A DNA stretch of 64,000 nt, taken from positions 8,248,468 through 8,312,467 of the forward strand of contig JACTAT010000032.1 in assembly GCA_014526335.1 (NCBI GenBank), written 5' to 3'. Position numbers and translations under genes: made by a program. The notes beneath the pieces were generated by a model. That model was not told where the DNA came from. It searched no databases and saw nothing but the letters and a program-made list of their open reading frames with translations. The DNA comes from Chrysaora quinquecirrha (lineage: Eukaryota > Cnidaria > Scyphozoa > Semaeostomeae > Pelagiidae). This document shows positions 20,546 to 29,849 of the stretch, in pieces; the stretch's first letter is position 1, and the number at the start of each line of letters is the position of its first letter.

Positions 20546-22580
20546 CGTCGCAAATTATTCTGATTTGGAACCATTTTGAAGCTTCTCTGGAGTCTGAAGC
20601 CCAGGGCAGTAACTTTTTCTGCGGGTTTACGAGAAACTCGAATGTTTCAGGAAATTTTAGAAAAACCTTGTGATCTTTAGTTTTGATTTCCTGTTTTCTG
20701 AAATTTAGACCTTATTTTAAGCTACTTTTTTCTTCTATTCAAGAAGCATAGTAACCTCATTATAGGCTATTTATTATCGCAGATCATTCAACATTTCTGT
20801 TTTCTCTACCACAGTCTGTCAGACAAGATTCAACGAACCTTTGATTTAAAGAGGTGATACTCAAACCACAGCAAGATTAAAGTTTTGAAGATTTCATCTG
20901 TCTGCTCTAGGTAGTTTATAATTTTCCACTTGATTTACAAGCCTGTGTGTCCAGCTAACTGTTCAGTAGTAGAACATTCTGATCACGAAGACGCTGCACA
21001 CACTCGCAGGCTACCGCGTGAGTGTCCTATTAAACGCGCTGTCAAAAATCACCGCTTAATCACCGGCAGTGTCTGACCATTTGTGTTGTTGTGCCATACA
21101 CTTTTCACTTTTACCGTTACCTGAAACTGTATTGTCCCATAGTCATTCCAATAATGCCTTCCATCTGAATTAGAACGCGTCTGCTGTCCAGAAATGTAGT
21201 GGAATTATCTGTTCTTTAGATACTTGTCGCGCGGTTTTCGATGCTGGGAAAGCGGCGTTTGAAATTTACCGTCGTAAAACGTTAGCCCTATATAGCTTTT
21301 TAAGACGCCTCAAGGCAAGATTAATTTGAAAGCTTTTGGCAAAGATTTCTGCTGCTGTTCTTTATACTGTACTCAAAGGAGATATTTCGCTGAAGCTGTT
21401 GTCTTCTATGGGAATTTGACCCTTTGATTATTTTTCTTCTTTGTGAAGAAATTTTATGCGCATGTGACCCCCAACTATGATATCTCGCTTTCTATCAGTG
21501 CTTAGACCAACATGTCAGAGTTTAGAAGTTAAAAACGATACTTCGATGACCTAGAACCTCGACGGCTATTATATAAGAGGTCGTTGAGGGGATCCAGGGA
21601 ACCGGGAAAGGGGAACAAGTGAAATGTATCCGGGGAACAGGGGAACATGACCTAAATTAAAAGGGAACAAGGGAACATGGGGAAACAGGGATCAGGTAAA
21701 TCCTCCCTATCAATAAGCTTGACCATTAATCTGAAAAATATGCCTAAAAAACTCCAGGGAACAAGGGGATTTTCACAAGGGAACAAAGAGGAACATGTAA
21801 CCCCTAAATGACCCTCATTATAGGTTTTTTTGGCGCTGGGGAGCAAGGCCTCAAACTGGCTGGTAGCGTTGGAGCATTTGTAGAAAGAACCGGAGCTTTC
21901 AAACAACCGGATTGCTAAAATTAAAGAACAGCTTGGAGCATAAGAGCTATGTGCTTCTTGGAGGAACTCAGGGATTTCTGAGGAAACCCAAGCTTTTCAA
22001 ACTCTAAAGCCGTATTTAACTAAACAATTAATACTCTTATTCCAATTTTTATTTCTCCAACAAACGCTGACAGAACAGTTTGCTGTACTTACGTCAAAAG
22101 GAAATTAACTTTTAAAACCATTTTACATATTTGCTTTTTGAATGAAAAAGAAAATCACATGCCATATAGATCTTCTTACATTTTCCAATTTTTTACGTAG
22201 AAATTGTGGTTACATTCTTTCAGTGCCTGTATGTGTTTGATCCTCGTCTATGGGTGTGGGTGTCTCTTTGTTGTTTCGTGGTAAAGTTTGAGTAGAGGTT
22301 CTAGAGTCTGATTTCTACCTTCCAATACCACCATGACAGAGAGAGAGTCTGACAGGCCTGACTGCTCTTAACTCTGAAAACGGTTGACTTCGCAAAGATC
22401 AGCAGACCTGAGTTCATTTCGATTCCTTTTTGAACTCACGGCTGCGAAACCTAAATAATGAAAACAAGAACCTGATAATTTTGCTTGGCAAACAATGTTT
22501 CGCTGCGTGACTAAACGAGCTATGATTCGTAAACAAGTCTCATATGTTGGCCAAACATTGTTTCAATTTCATAGTCTTTA
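20546..22580. other. Intergenic, purine-rich GGGAACA repeat and Harbinger debris
   Basis: Degenerate GGGGAACA/GGGAACAAGG repeats lie at 21590-21800. Decayed Harbinger words (GGCAAACAATGTTTCG, GGCCAAACATTGTTTC) lie at 22480-22560. I see nothing else. Confidence 0.5.
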
Positions 22581-23035
22581 GGCCCTGGCGAAACAGTCAA
22601 ACATACTTGTTATACTATAACATTTGAGATCATGTGAAGCTGAAGCACAATGTTGGACCGTTTGGCCTCATCACAAAACATTGCTCGTTGTTCGATACAA
22701 CAAGCACTGAATGTTTTTTAAGTTTTTCAAAAACATTGCGGAAGGAATTATGCTTACAGAGTCAAGAAAAAGTTACGGTCACACGGTCATTGACCGGAGG
22801 AAGGTCAGTTAGAACAAAGGAAAATCTTTTGCCACACCCGAAACACGCCTATTTTTCATTGTTAAGTGAGGAAGGTTTTAAACTACTGGTATTTTTGTCT
22901 GGAGGAAGGTTGAACATTTTTCTGGACTCTGTATGCTTATCACGCATTGTTTGTGACATGGCCAAACGGTCAAACATTGCTTGTAAAGCAAAATCTCAGG
23001 TGTTTGACAAACAATGTTTTATCTTGTGCAGGGCC
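22581..23035. mobile_element. Harbinger-like MITE, copy 3 (455 bp)
   Basis: It starts GGCCCTGGCGAAACAGTCAA and ends ATCTTGTGCAGGGCC, with TTA on both sides (22578-22580 and 23036-23038). It is longer than copies 2 and 4 because of an unrelated ~150-bp internal stretch near 22770-22920. It ends 139 bp before the DSL gene start codon. Confidence 0.85.
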
Positions 23036-23115
23036 TTACATCATAGAAATTGTAATTTGACTTAAAGTACAGAACAATTAAAATGTCAAATAAATGGAAT
23101 ATTTTAAAATTCAAC

Positions 23116-23131
23116 TAAATTTTTTTGACAG
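23116..23131 (+). promoter_or_regulatory. Possible 3' splice acceptor upstream of the DSL-gene start codon
   Basis: AAATTTTTTTGACAG is a strong acceptor-like tract ending 43 bp before the ATG. It suggests an upstream 5' UTR exon, or a spliced leader if this animal uses one. A TATTTAAAT word at 23140 is too close to the ATG to be an obvious TATA box. Confidence 0.35.
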
Positions 23132-23174
23132 AAACTTGCTATTTAAATCCGTCTGGACCTGAAAGACTGGAAGG

Positions 23175-23219
23175 ATGCGTCCTGGCTTGTTTGTCTGCCT
23201 TCTAATTCTTTGCATTTTG
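23175..23219 (+). CDS. DSL-gene exon 1: signal peptide
   Basis: ATG plus 14 codons (MRPGLFVCLLILCIL) end in phase 0 at G|GTAAGC. With the start of exon 2 (DYVNGKA) it forms a typical signal peptide with likely cleavage near VNG. Confidence 0.75.
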
Positions 23220-26200
23220 GTAAGCGTTAACTTTAGATTTTTATTTCGTAATACTTGTCAGAAAGCTTGCATATATTTATATTGTATGCTGTATGCTGTA
23301 TATTGTATTTCAATGTTATAATTGCAATAAGAGTAGATAGATGAATGTAGAGGCAAGAGGACAAGGCCAGATTCGCACACTGAGGCCCCGCTTTCACTAT
23401 GCCGGTATGAGACGAATACGGTGCGAAACTATACCGTTTCGGCCTTGCGTCTACACGTTCCCGGTACAGTTTTGATATGAATACGGTATGGAATGAATAC
23501 AATACGCTAACCGGCTTCATTTGAAAACGGCATACTGCAAACGGCTGAATACGGTACAGTTTTATGCCGCTTTGCTGAATGAATGAGAGAAGAACAGTTA
23601 TTCTTTGTTCTTGTTGACATAAAACAATAGATTTTAGGCGAAAAACGGTGATCTTGCTCATCGTATTCATTTCATACCGGCATACATAGTGTAAACGGGG
23701 CCTGAACAATTAAAACATGCATTGTGATCTAAATAACCTCTATATTTATGGTATCTGGCGGTGATCCACATGGTCAATTGTGATAGCATAAATGCCATAT
23801 GTTGTAGGCAAAAGAAAAAACTGTTACATTTATTCAAAAAGAGTAATAGACATAGGATACATAGGATACTGCTGAACCGTTAGAAACTGAACGGCCTGAT
23901 TTGGAAAAATGTGTTTCTTATATGGGAGTTCTTTTTTCTACAGTTATTTAATGCAGTCAATAATCAACACCAGATGTTCACTGATTAAATTCAAGTGCCA
24001 AATCTGGAGCCAAGATGTGGCTCTAATGACCTAGACTTTTATGGACCGTGATTTACTTATTAACTTTAGCGAACTTCGTGGCCAATCGGTCCATGTAGAG
24101 TGGGGCACAGAGCTAACACATTGTTATTTAAACTTTCCTATAATTTGATTGTGTACTACTAAAGTTGATTCAGTTCGAAAAATCTCAGCGGCATATTTGA
24201 GTCCGACCAAAGTTCCTACACACCAACCCCATAATTTCAATCACTCCTGCTATTTCTCATCCTAAGATTAAGGGACTCATAGCAGTAACCTGTCTCTTTT
24301 CATGGATTCTCTTTCCCCTTCTCTTTCAGGATTATGTTAATGGAAAGGCAAACATCGAGCTGCGATTCCTTCGCTACCGAAATTCTGTAGGCAGAGATTA
24401 CGATGGAGACAAATGTGATCCTGCTTCAACTGGCTGTGATACATATTTTAAACTTTGTGTAGTTTACCCGTTGACGTCTTCCCCAGATTCGTCGTCTACA
24501 TGTGCTTACAGCAACAGGAACAGACCTTACATAGAGAGCAATGACATTGATTTTCAGACTGAAGATACCGGCATAGACAAGACAATTACAATATTTGGAT
24601 TTATTTGGTCAGGGGTAAGAATATAATACTTCATAAGGATATAGCTAAGCAATGTTAGCCCCGAAAATCTTTATAATGCTGACACTTATCTTTTATTGTC
24701 TTTTAAAACATCTTGGACTAAATTATGAAAACTGTTTTTTTATTTCACCATTTTTTGTCCCCCCCCCCAAAAAAAAATTCTACCAAGGATTTCCCAGCCC
24801 TTGGAAGTAATTACTTCTTGTTACGGTTCTTTCTCTAATGATTTTAAGCTTCCAAATGCACTGACATCTTATCTATATTTATGACTTATTCATTAACTAA
24901 AAAATTTTGCCAATCGTGTTTTCTAATGCGGAAATAGCCATTGAAATACTGATATTGATTTATCCCACTCTTTGTTCTTTTGGACTTCTTACGAGACAGC
25001 ACTTTAAGTACTGTTAAAAACTTTTTCTACAGCGTATTGGATTCTATATGGAAATCCACGACAGTGATTATTCTAAGGATGACCTCATAGATCAGCATTC
25101 TTACATAATGACACAAAGCGCAGGATTGAATGGTACTGTGATTTTAAATACATATACAAGCTATGGATCAAGACCATCGTACAAGACAATTGTAACATTT
25201 GAATTGAAAGTTAACTGCTATACAGACTGGTATGGAAGCGATTGCGGTACATACTGCAGATATACAGATGATACGACAGGACATTATAAATGCAATAACA
25301 ACGGCGAGCATGTTTGCCTGAATAATTGGTACAATAAACCGAAATGTCTCACATACTGTGTCCCACATGATGATGATACCAACGGACATTATACATGTGA
25401 CAGCACTGGTTCTCGCGTTTGTCGTAGCAATTGGTACAACCTTCCGAAATGTCTGAAAAGATGCGTGCCCCAGAATGATGATGTAAATGGACATTTTAAT
25501 TGTGATAATTACGGCACACGTGTGTGCCTTAAAACTGGTTCAACTTGCCAAATTGTACCACATATTGCAAGCCACAAAATGATACCATAAATGGACACTA
25601 TGCGTGCAGTGGTTCGGGAAAACATGTTTGCCACAAGGGTTGGTATGGAAATAAATGCACCGTGTATTGCAAGCCACGAGATGATGCCTCAGGGCATTTT
25701 AACTGCAGCAGTACAGGAGAAAAGATTTGCTTCGAAGACTGGTATGGTATCAATTGCGATAGGTATTGTAAAGCTAGCAGTAATGCCTCATTGGGGTATT
25801 ACAATTGCAGCATAAACGGAGAAAAATTATGCTTCCAAAATTACTTCGGCAAAAATTGTACGAACTATTGTTTTGTTAATAACACGATAACCAGCGATCA
25901 ACACTACATATGCGATAAGAAGAGCGGTGACAAGAAATGTGATATGAACTGGACGGGACGATTTTGTAATGTCTCGATTATCGTGTCTTCTATGAGCTCA
26001 GAGCTTGAAATTAGAACTTCAACCATGGAGTATTCTAGCGCTGTTATCACACCAACATTCTGGAGCACTGCAGTGATCTATACAACCGTATATGCATCAT
26101 CAACTGCGCCCATAGAGAAACTTCAGCATTAGACAGTACAAAACCAACTATTCCAACAACCTCGTTTTCAATTCATAACCTCGTTATGGAATCATCGATT

Positions 26201-28243
26201 TACTCGACAGAATTGCTTAGTATAGCTAGCTCTGCCAAGCCTACAACTGCAATGCCATCAGTGAGCTCCTCAAAATACACAACGTCCTTAAAACCAGCAT
26301 CTACTGTTGTTGAAAAACATCTTCAAGCAGTATTCGTCAGAATACCGGCACTACTAGCTATTCTTCTAGTAGCAAGTTTAAAACAACCTCATTGTCAAAG
26401 ACCTCGACCATACGTCCGTCAAAGAGTAGTTCTGTTATTTCCCAGCCTAAAACAAAGACAATTGATAAAAGCAAACAAGGAAATCAAAATCCTGAAGGAA
26501 TAAAATGGTTGACATCAACAGATGATGGTAAAATTGTACTGGGAGGATCTGCCTTCGCTCTTTTCTTTCTTATCGCCTTGGCGATCGCTGTTACTATGTA
26601 TATGAGGTACGTGTTTTTGAAAAATTCGTCGTCATTATCGCCATTATCGTCATCATCGTCATTATGATTATTATGATCATCATTAACGCCATCATCACTA
26701 TCGTCATATTTTTTCTTCTTTTTTAACGTCGATGTCGTCATGATAATTATCGTCATCATGATAACTATGGTCGTCATAATCGCCTTTATCGTCATCGTCA
26801 TCATCACTGTCGTCAGCATGATAATTAGTATTATCGTCATCATTATCATCATCTTCATCATCGTCATCATTGAGATCGTCAAGATCAACATCATCATCAT
26901 CTTCATCATCGTCATCAACATCATCAGCATCAACATCATCAGCATCATCATCATCAACATTGTCATCAACTTCATTGTCGTCTACAATGCACTTATCTGA
27001 TGGCTTTTTGTTTTTTCAGATTGCCTAAAAACACCCAACAAAATAGAAAGAAATACAAGAAAGATATTGATGATGATAACTCAGATGATTTCAACGTTGA
27101 AGATTTGTGAGTTTTTTTGTTTCTGTTATTTCTGTAACTTTGCTTTGCCCAGATTATTGCATTTTTTCAGGGTGGTCTGGTCTGCTTTCGTCTGGTCTCA
27201 GCTCGTCTCGTCTAGTCTATTCTAATTTCGTCTGCTGTGGTCTTGGCTACCCTGGTCTGGCCTTATCTGTTCTGGTCTTGTTTTTTCTGTCCAGCTTGGT
27301 CTGATATACACTCTACTCCGGTCTAGTCTGACCTGTTTTGCTTTTGCTTGATCTGGTTTTCTCTGGTCTGGTCTTGTATGGTCTGGTCCATCTTGGTCTA
27401 ATCAATTTTTGTCTGGTCTAGTCTGATCTGACATGGTCTTTTCTGATGTAGTCTTGTCTGGGATAATCTGCTGTGGTCTGGGCTGCTATGACCTGTTCTG
27501 GTCTGGTCTAGTTTGGTCTGATCTTTTCTAGTATGGCTTGGACTACTTTGCCATGGACCTGTCTTGTCTTCTGTCTTGTTTTGGTAATGTTTTGGCCTTG
27601 TCTAGTGTGGTCCTATCTGATTTGGCCTTGTCTGGTTTGGTATTGTCTGCTTTGGTCTTTTCTGGTCTTTTATAGTCTGCTTTGGTCCGTAATCTTGTCT
27701 GCTCTGGTTTGGTCTGACCAGTTTTTGCCTGGTGTGGTCTAGTCTACTCTTTTACCATCTAGGCTGGTCTACTCTGCTCTGATCTTGTTTTGTCTTGTCT
27801 GTTCTGACCCGTTTAGATCTGATCTGGTCTATACTTAATTTGTTTTGCCCGGCTCTTGGAGCGCATCTACACGAGAGCTGAAAATGGTCGTTCTTAGATT
27901 ATCTTTGCTTTTCGCTTGCTTTTTAACTCCTGTTCACATTTTTTAGTGTTTCTCGCCATCTTGCAAATAATAAAATATACCTATACCTTTCACTCTTCTT
28001 TCACAGGATGCACAATGCTCATGTCAATCCTCTATATGAAGATGATCCAATGTGTGTTGCGAAGCATAAGAGTTTAGAATTACAAACGAAAAAGTCCCGT
28101 TCATCGAAAAGAATGATGTTCACTATGAAAAGCCTCTCACAAAAGAATCTTCAATGTCCAAGGACGATGATGCATTAACTGAACACGAGAATTCTAATTT
28201 TGGGGTTATACAGAACCCCCTTTATGGGGTATCTGTTTTCTAA
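23175..28243 (+). CDS. Membrane protein with tandem DSL domains, Notch-ligand-like (gene span, 5 exons, 4 frameshifts)
   Basis: Exons: 23175-23219, 24330-24614, 25033-26606, 27020-27106, 28007-28243. In order they encode a signal peptide (MRPGLFVCLLILCIL..), an MNNL-like region (IELRFLRYRNSVG, CDTYFKLCVVY), and a C-x3-WYGSDC-x3-C DSL domain followed by six more DSL-like modules sharing the WY-x4-C / GHY-x-C pattern. Then come a Ser/Thr-rich stalk, a TM helix (GSAFALFFLIALAIAVTMYM), and an acidic tail with NPLYED and a near-terminal NPLYGV. DSL domains bind Notch, and NPxY motifs bind PTB/clathrin adaptors (family knowledge). EGF repeats, usual after DSL in Delta/Jagged, are absent. The frame breaks near 25531, 26118, 26313 and 28089, each fixed by one extra A. 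With those, phases close on 743 residues. The role as a Notch ligand is inferred. Confidence 0.82.
23384..23702. mobile_element. MITE with GGCCCCGTTTACAC-type termini (319 bp)
   Basis: The left end GGCCCCGCTTTCACTATGCC and right end CATAGTGTAAACGGGGCC form an inverted repeat that continues through a GCCGGTATGA pair. TGA is duplicated on both sides (23381-23383 and 23703-23705). GAATACGGTA-like words repeat inside. It has no transposase. It sits in intron 1 of the DSL gene. The 3-bp duplication and GGCC ends would fit a Harbinger-type element. Confidence 0.85.
24330..24614 (+). CDS. DSL-gene exon 2: MNNL-like region
   Basis: These 95 codons in phase 0 contain IELRFLRYRNSVGRDYDGD, four Cys in the spacing KCDPASTGCDTYFKLCVVY plus TCAYS, and ITIFGFIWSG. 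This matches the N-terminal C2-like module of Notch ligands, with the CDT.FK.C signature. Confidence 0.82.
25033..26606 (+). CDS. DSL-gene exon 3: seven tandem DSL-like modules, stalk and TM helix
   Basis: It starts RIGFYMEIHDSD, then VNCYTDWYGSDC opens module 1. Module boundaries are marked by WYGSDC, WYNKPKC, WYNLPKC, WFNLPNC, WYGNKC, WYGINC and YFGKNC, with closing Cys at WTGRFC. Each module has about 40 residues with six Cys and a central GHY.C (GYY.C and QHY.C in the last two). The frame breaks at the A4 run 25531-25534, about 26118 (A3) and about 26313 (A5), each as one missing base. Cys spacing resumes perfectly after the first break. The stalk 25980-26500 is Ser/Thr rich. The TM helix precedes the donor AG|GTACGT. 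Confidence 0.8.
26625..26998. repeat. (TCATCG/TCATCA)n microsatellite in DSL-gene intron 3
   Basis: Interrupted trinucleotide repeats start 18 bp after the exon 3 donor and end about 20 bp before the exon 4 acceptor, so they fill almost the whole intron. Asp/Met-rich or Ile/Val-rich open frames here are artefacts. Confidence 0.95.
27020..27106 (+). CDS. DSL-gene exon 4: juxtamembrane cytoplasmic segment
   Basis: It reads LPKNTQQNRKKYKKDIDDDN then SDDFNVED. This is a basic stop-transfer stretch followed by an acidic run. Phases are 2 in and 2 out, and the donor is GTGAGT. Confidence 0.72.
27160..27850. repeat. Degenerate TGGTC/TCTGG pentanucleotide repeat
   Basis: About 690 bp of imperfect TGGTCTGGTCTAGTCTG motifs, C-poor in purines on the plus strand, fill most of DSL-gene intron 4. 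Confidence 0.9.
28007..28243 (+). CDS. DSL-gene exon 5: cytoplasmic tail with two NPLY motifs
   Basis: It begins LMHNAHVNPLYEDDPM. The frame breaks at the A5 run 28089-28093 by one missing base. After it the reading VPFIEKNDVHYEKPLTKESS continues to NFGVIQNPLYGVSVF and TAA. Without the correction translation stops at 28175-28177. Two NPLY motifs about 60 residues apart suggest endocytic-adaptor or PTB binding. Confidence 0.7.
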
Positions 28244-28957
28244 ATGGTTAGAATAAGGGTATGATGTTCAAATAGTTTCTTAAAATTTTTTGATCACTCG
28301 TAAATCACCCCAGTTTAGAAATGGTTTATAGGGTAACGGGGGTATCGTTACTAAAGGTCTACCCCAAGTCTGAAAATCTGTGGAAACCACCATTAAGTCC
28401 CTATATATAACCTACGAAGAACTCCTAATCTTTAGAACTGGTTAATTCTTTAGTTGTCAGAAAGTCTCCTGCTAATACTTATCGTAATAAAGCGAAAATA
28501 TGGACTTTCTCGATGATTCCCTGAACCCCAGCTACCCTGCCCTAGTCGAAACCCCTTCCCTCTTGGCAGCCTTACTTGAGGATTTTCATGGTTTTATTTC
28601 CAAAAATATCAGAAACGGAATCCATGGCATAGACGAAAAGCCGAGAGGCAATTCACTCCTTGGAATCTCGTACACTTTTTGCTAGGGTTTCTATTTTTTA
28701 TAGAAATCCCTTGGAAATCCTATTGTTTAAATGGAAATCTCGTACGCATTTTCGAGGAGTGAAATGCTTCTCGCCAGAGGCCGTAACATACACCAATAGT
28801 AACGAGTTCTCATCTGAGAATATGAGAATTTTTTGAATAAATTACTATTAGGACTACAGTTACAATTTCATGTAAGTAGCTACATTTATTTTAGAGAGTT
28901 AGGATTTAATTCTAGCCTAAAATAAACAAACTAGCGTTTCAAAATATTGTAAATTTA
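28244..28957. other. DSL-gene 3' flank
   Basis: This is probable 3' UTR and flank. GGAAATC/TCTCGTAC words near 28660-28750 recur at low quality. An open stretch at 28500-28685 has no recognisable motif. Confidence 0.4.
28486..28491 (+). terminator. Candidate DSL-gene polyadenylation signal AATAAA
   Basis: AATAAA lies 243 nt after the predicted stop codon. There is no transcript evidence. Confidence 0.45.
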
Positions 28958-29538
28958 GGCGTGTTCTATTGAGCCCCGTGAACCTTCCAAATTTCGAAAG
29001 CAGGAAGCTTCCAAAAACAGAATGCACGATTTTCAAAAAACCTGAAATTCTGGCAATCCGAAAATTTTCGCGCCAAAATTCATGCTTGCTTAGTCCCCAG
29101 ACCCATTTGTGGAATGTCCTTGCAACTGGTAAAATGAAGTTTCGTTTCAATCTCTCGAAAGTCTCGGAAACCTTCTGCCTTTGATGATAGAAGGCTTTGC
29201 AGAACTCCAAAACCACCCGGGGGGAATTGACCCTGAAATGTACAGGGTTTTTACAAATCAACCCACCTTTAAGATATTGTTTTAAACATTCTGCCAACCA
29301 GTTTTATGATTTTGTATGAATTTGTGTACCAAATTTTAAGGAATTTTGATTCTATATCCACTTTTAAGGTATTTTAGGCATCAAATGGACCCAGTTGTAA
29401 GGAATTTTCGAAGAAAAACCCACCCATATCAGGGGCACATACCTGTCAGCCTACTTTAGGGAGTACCCCCGGGCCAACACCTGCCGTTTGCAGAAGAATG
29501 GCTTCGATTAAAAAGAATTGGTTTATAAGAACACACCC
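28958..29538. mobile_element. Second MITE with GGGTGTGTTCTTA-type termini
   Basis: The left end GGCGTGTTCTATTGAGCC pairs imperfectly with the right end GGTTTATAAGAACACACCC, flanked by TTTA on both sides. The termini resemble those at 12207-12723. The 126-codon minus-strand open stretch inside (28917-29297) has no recognised domain. Confidence 0.6.
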
Positions 29539-29849
29539 TTTATTTCTAAGTTCTGGATGAAGATAGAAATTTTTATGTCAAATACTAATTTAAGATCATG
29601 TAAATAAACTAATCAATTTTTTGTAAATTTTATATGACAATGTGACATGATTCACGGCCTGTTGGTTTAAAGGCTGGTTCCTTCTTAATTATTAAATGAT
29701 TAGATGTATATGAGAGAGGTAGTTACACGAGCAATTCTATTTTTCCATTTTTTCTTCTGACCAGTAAACCAGTATTCTAAATACCTTTATTATGGCCTTT
29801 GGAAAGCATTGAAATGGATCAGCTTACCACTTGATGGTTATTTTAAAGC

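Noticed and set aside
26484..27000. Met/Asp-rich minus-strand and Ile-rich plus-strand frames
   Set aside because: Microsatellite inside DSL-gene intron 3.
28917..29297. 126-codon minus-strand frame
   Set aside because: It lies across a MITE-like element, shows no domain, and has AT-rich composition like the flank.
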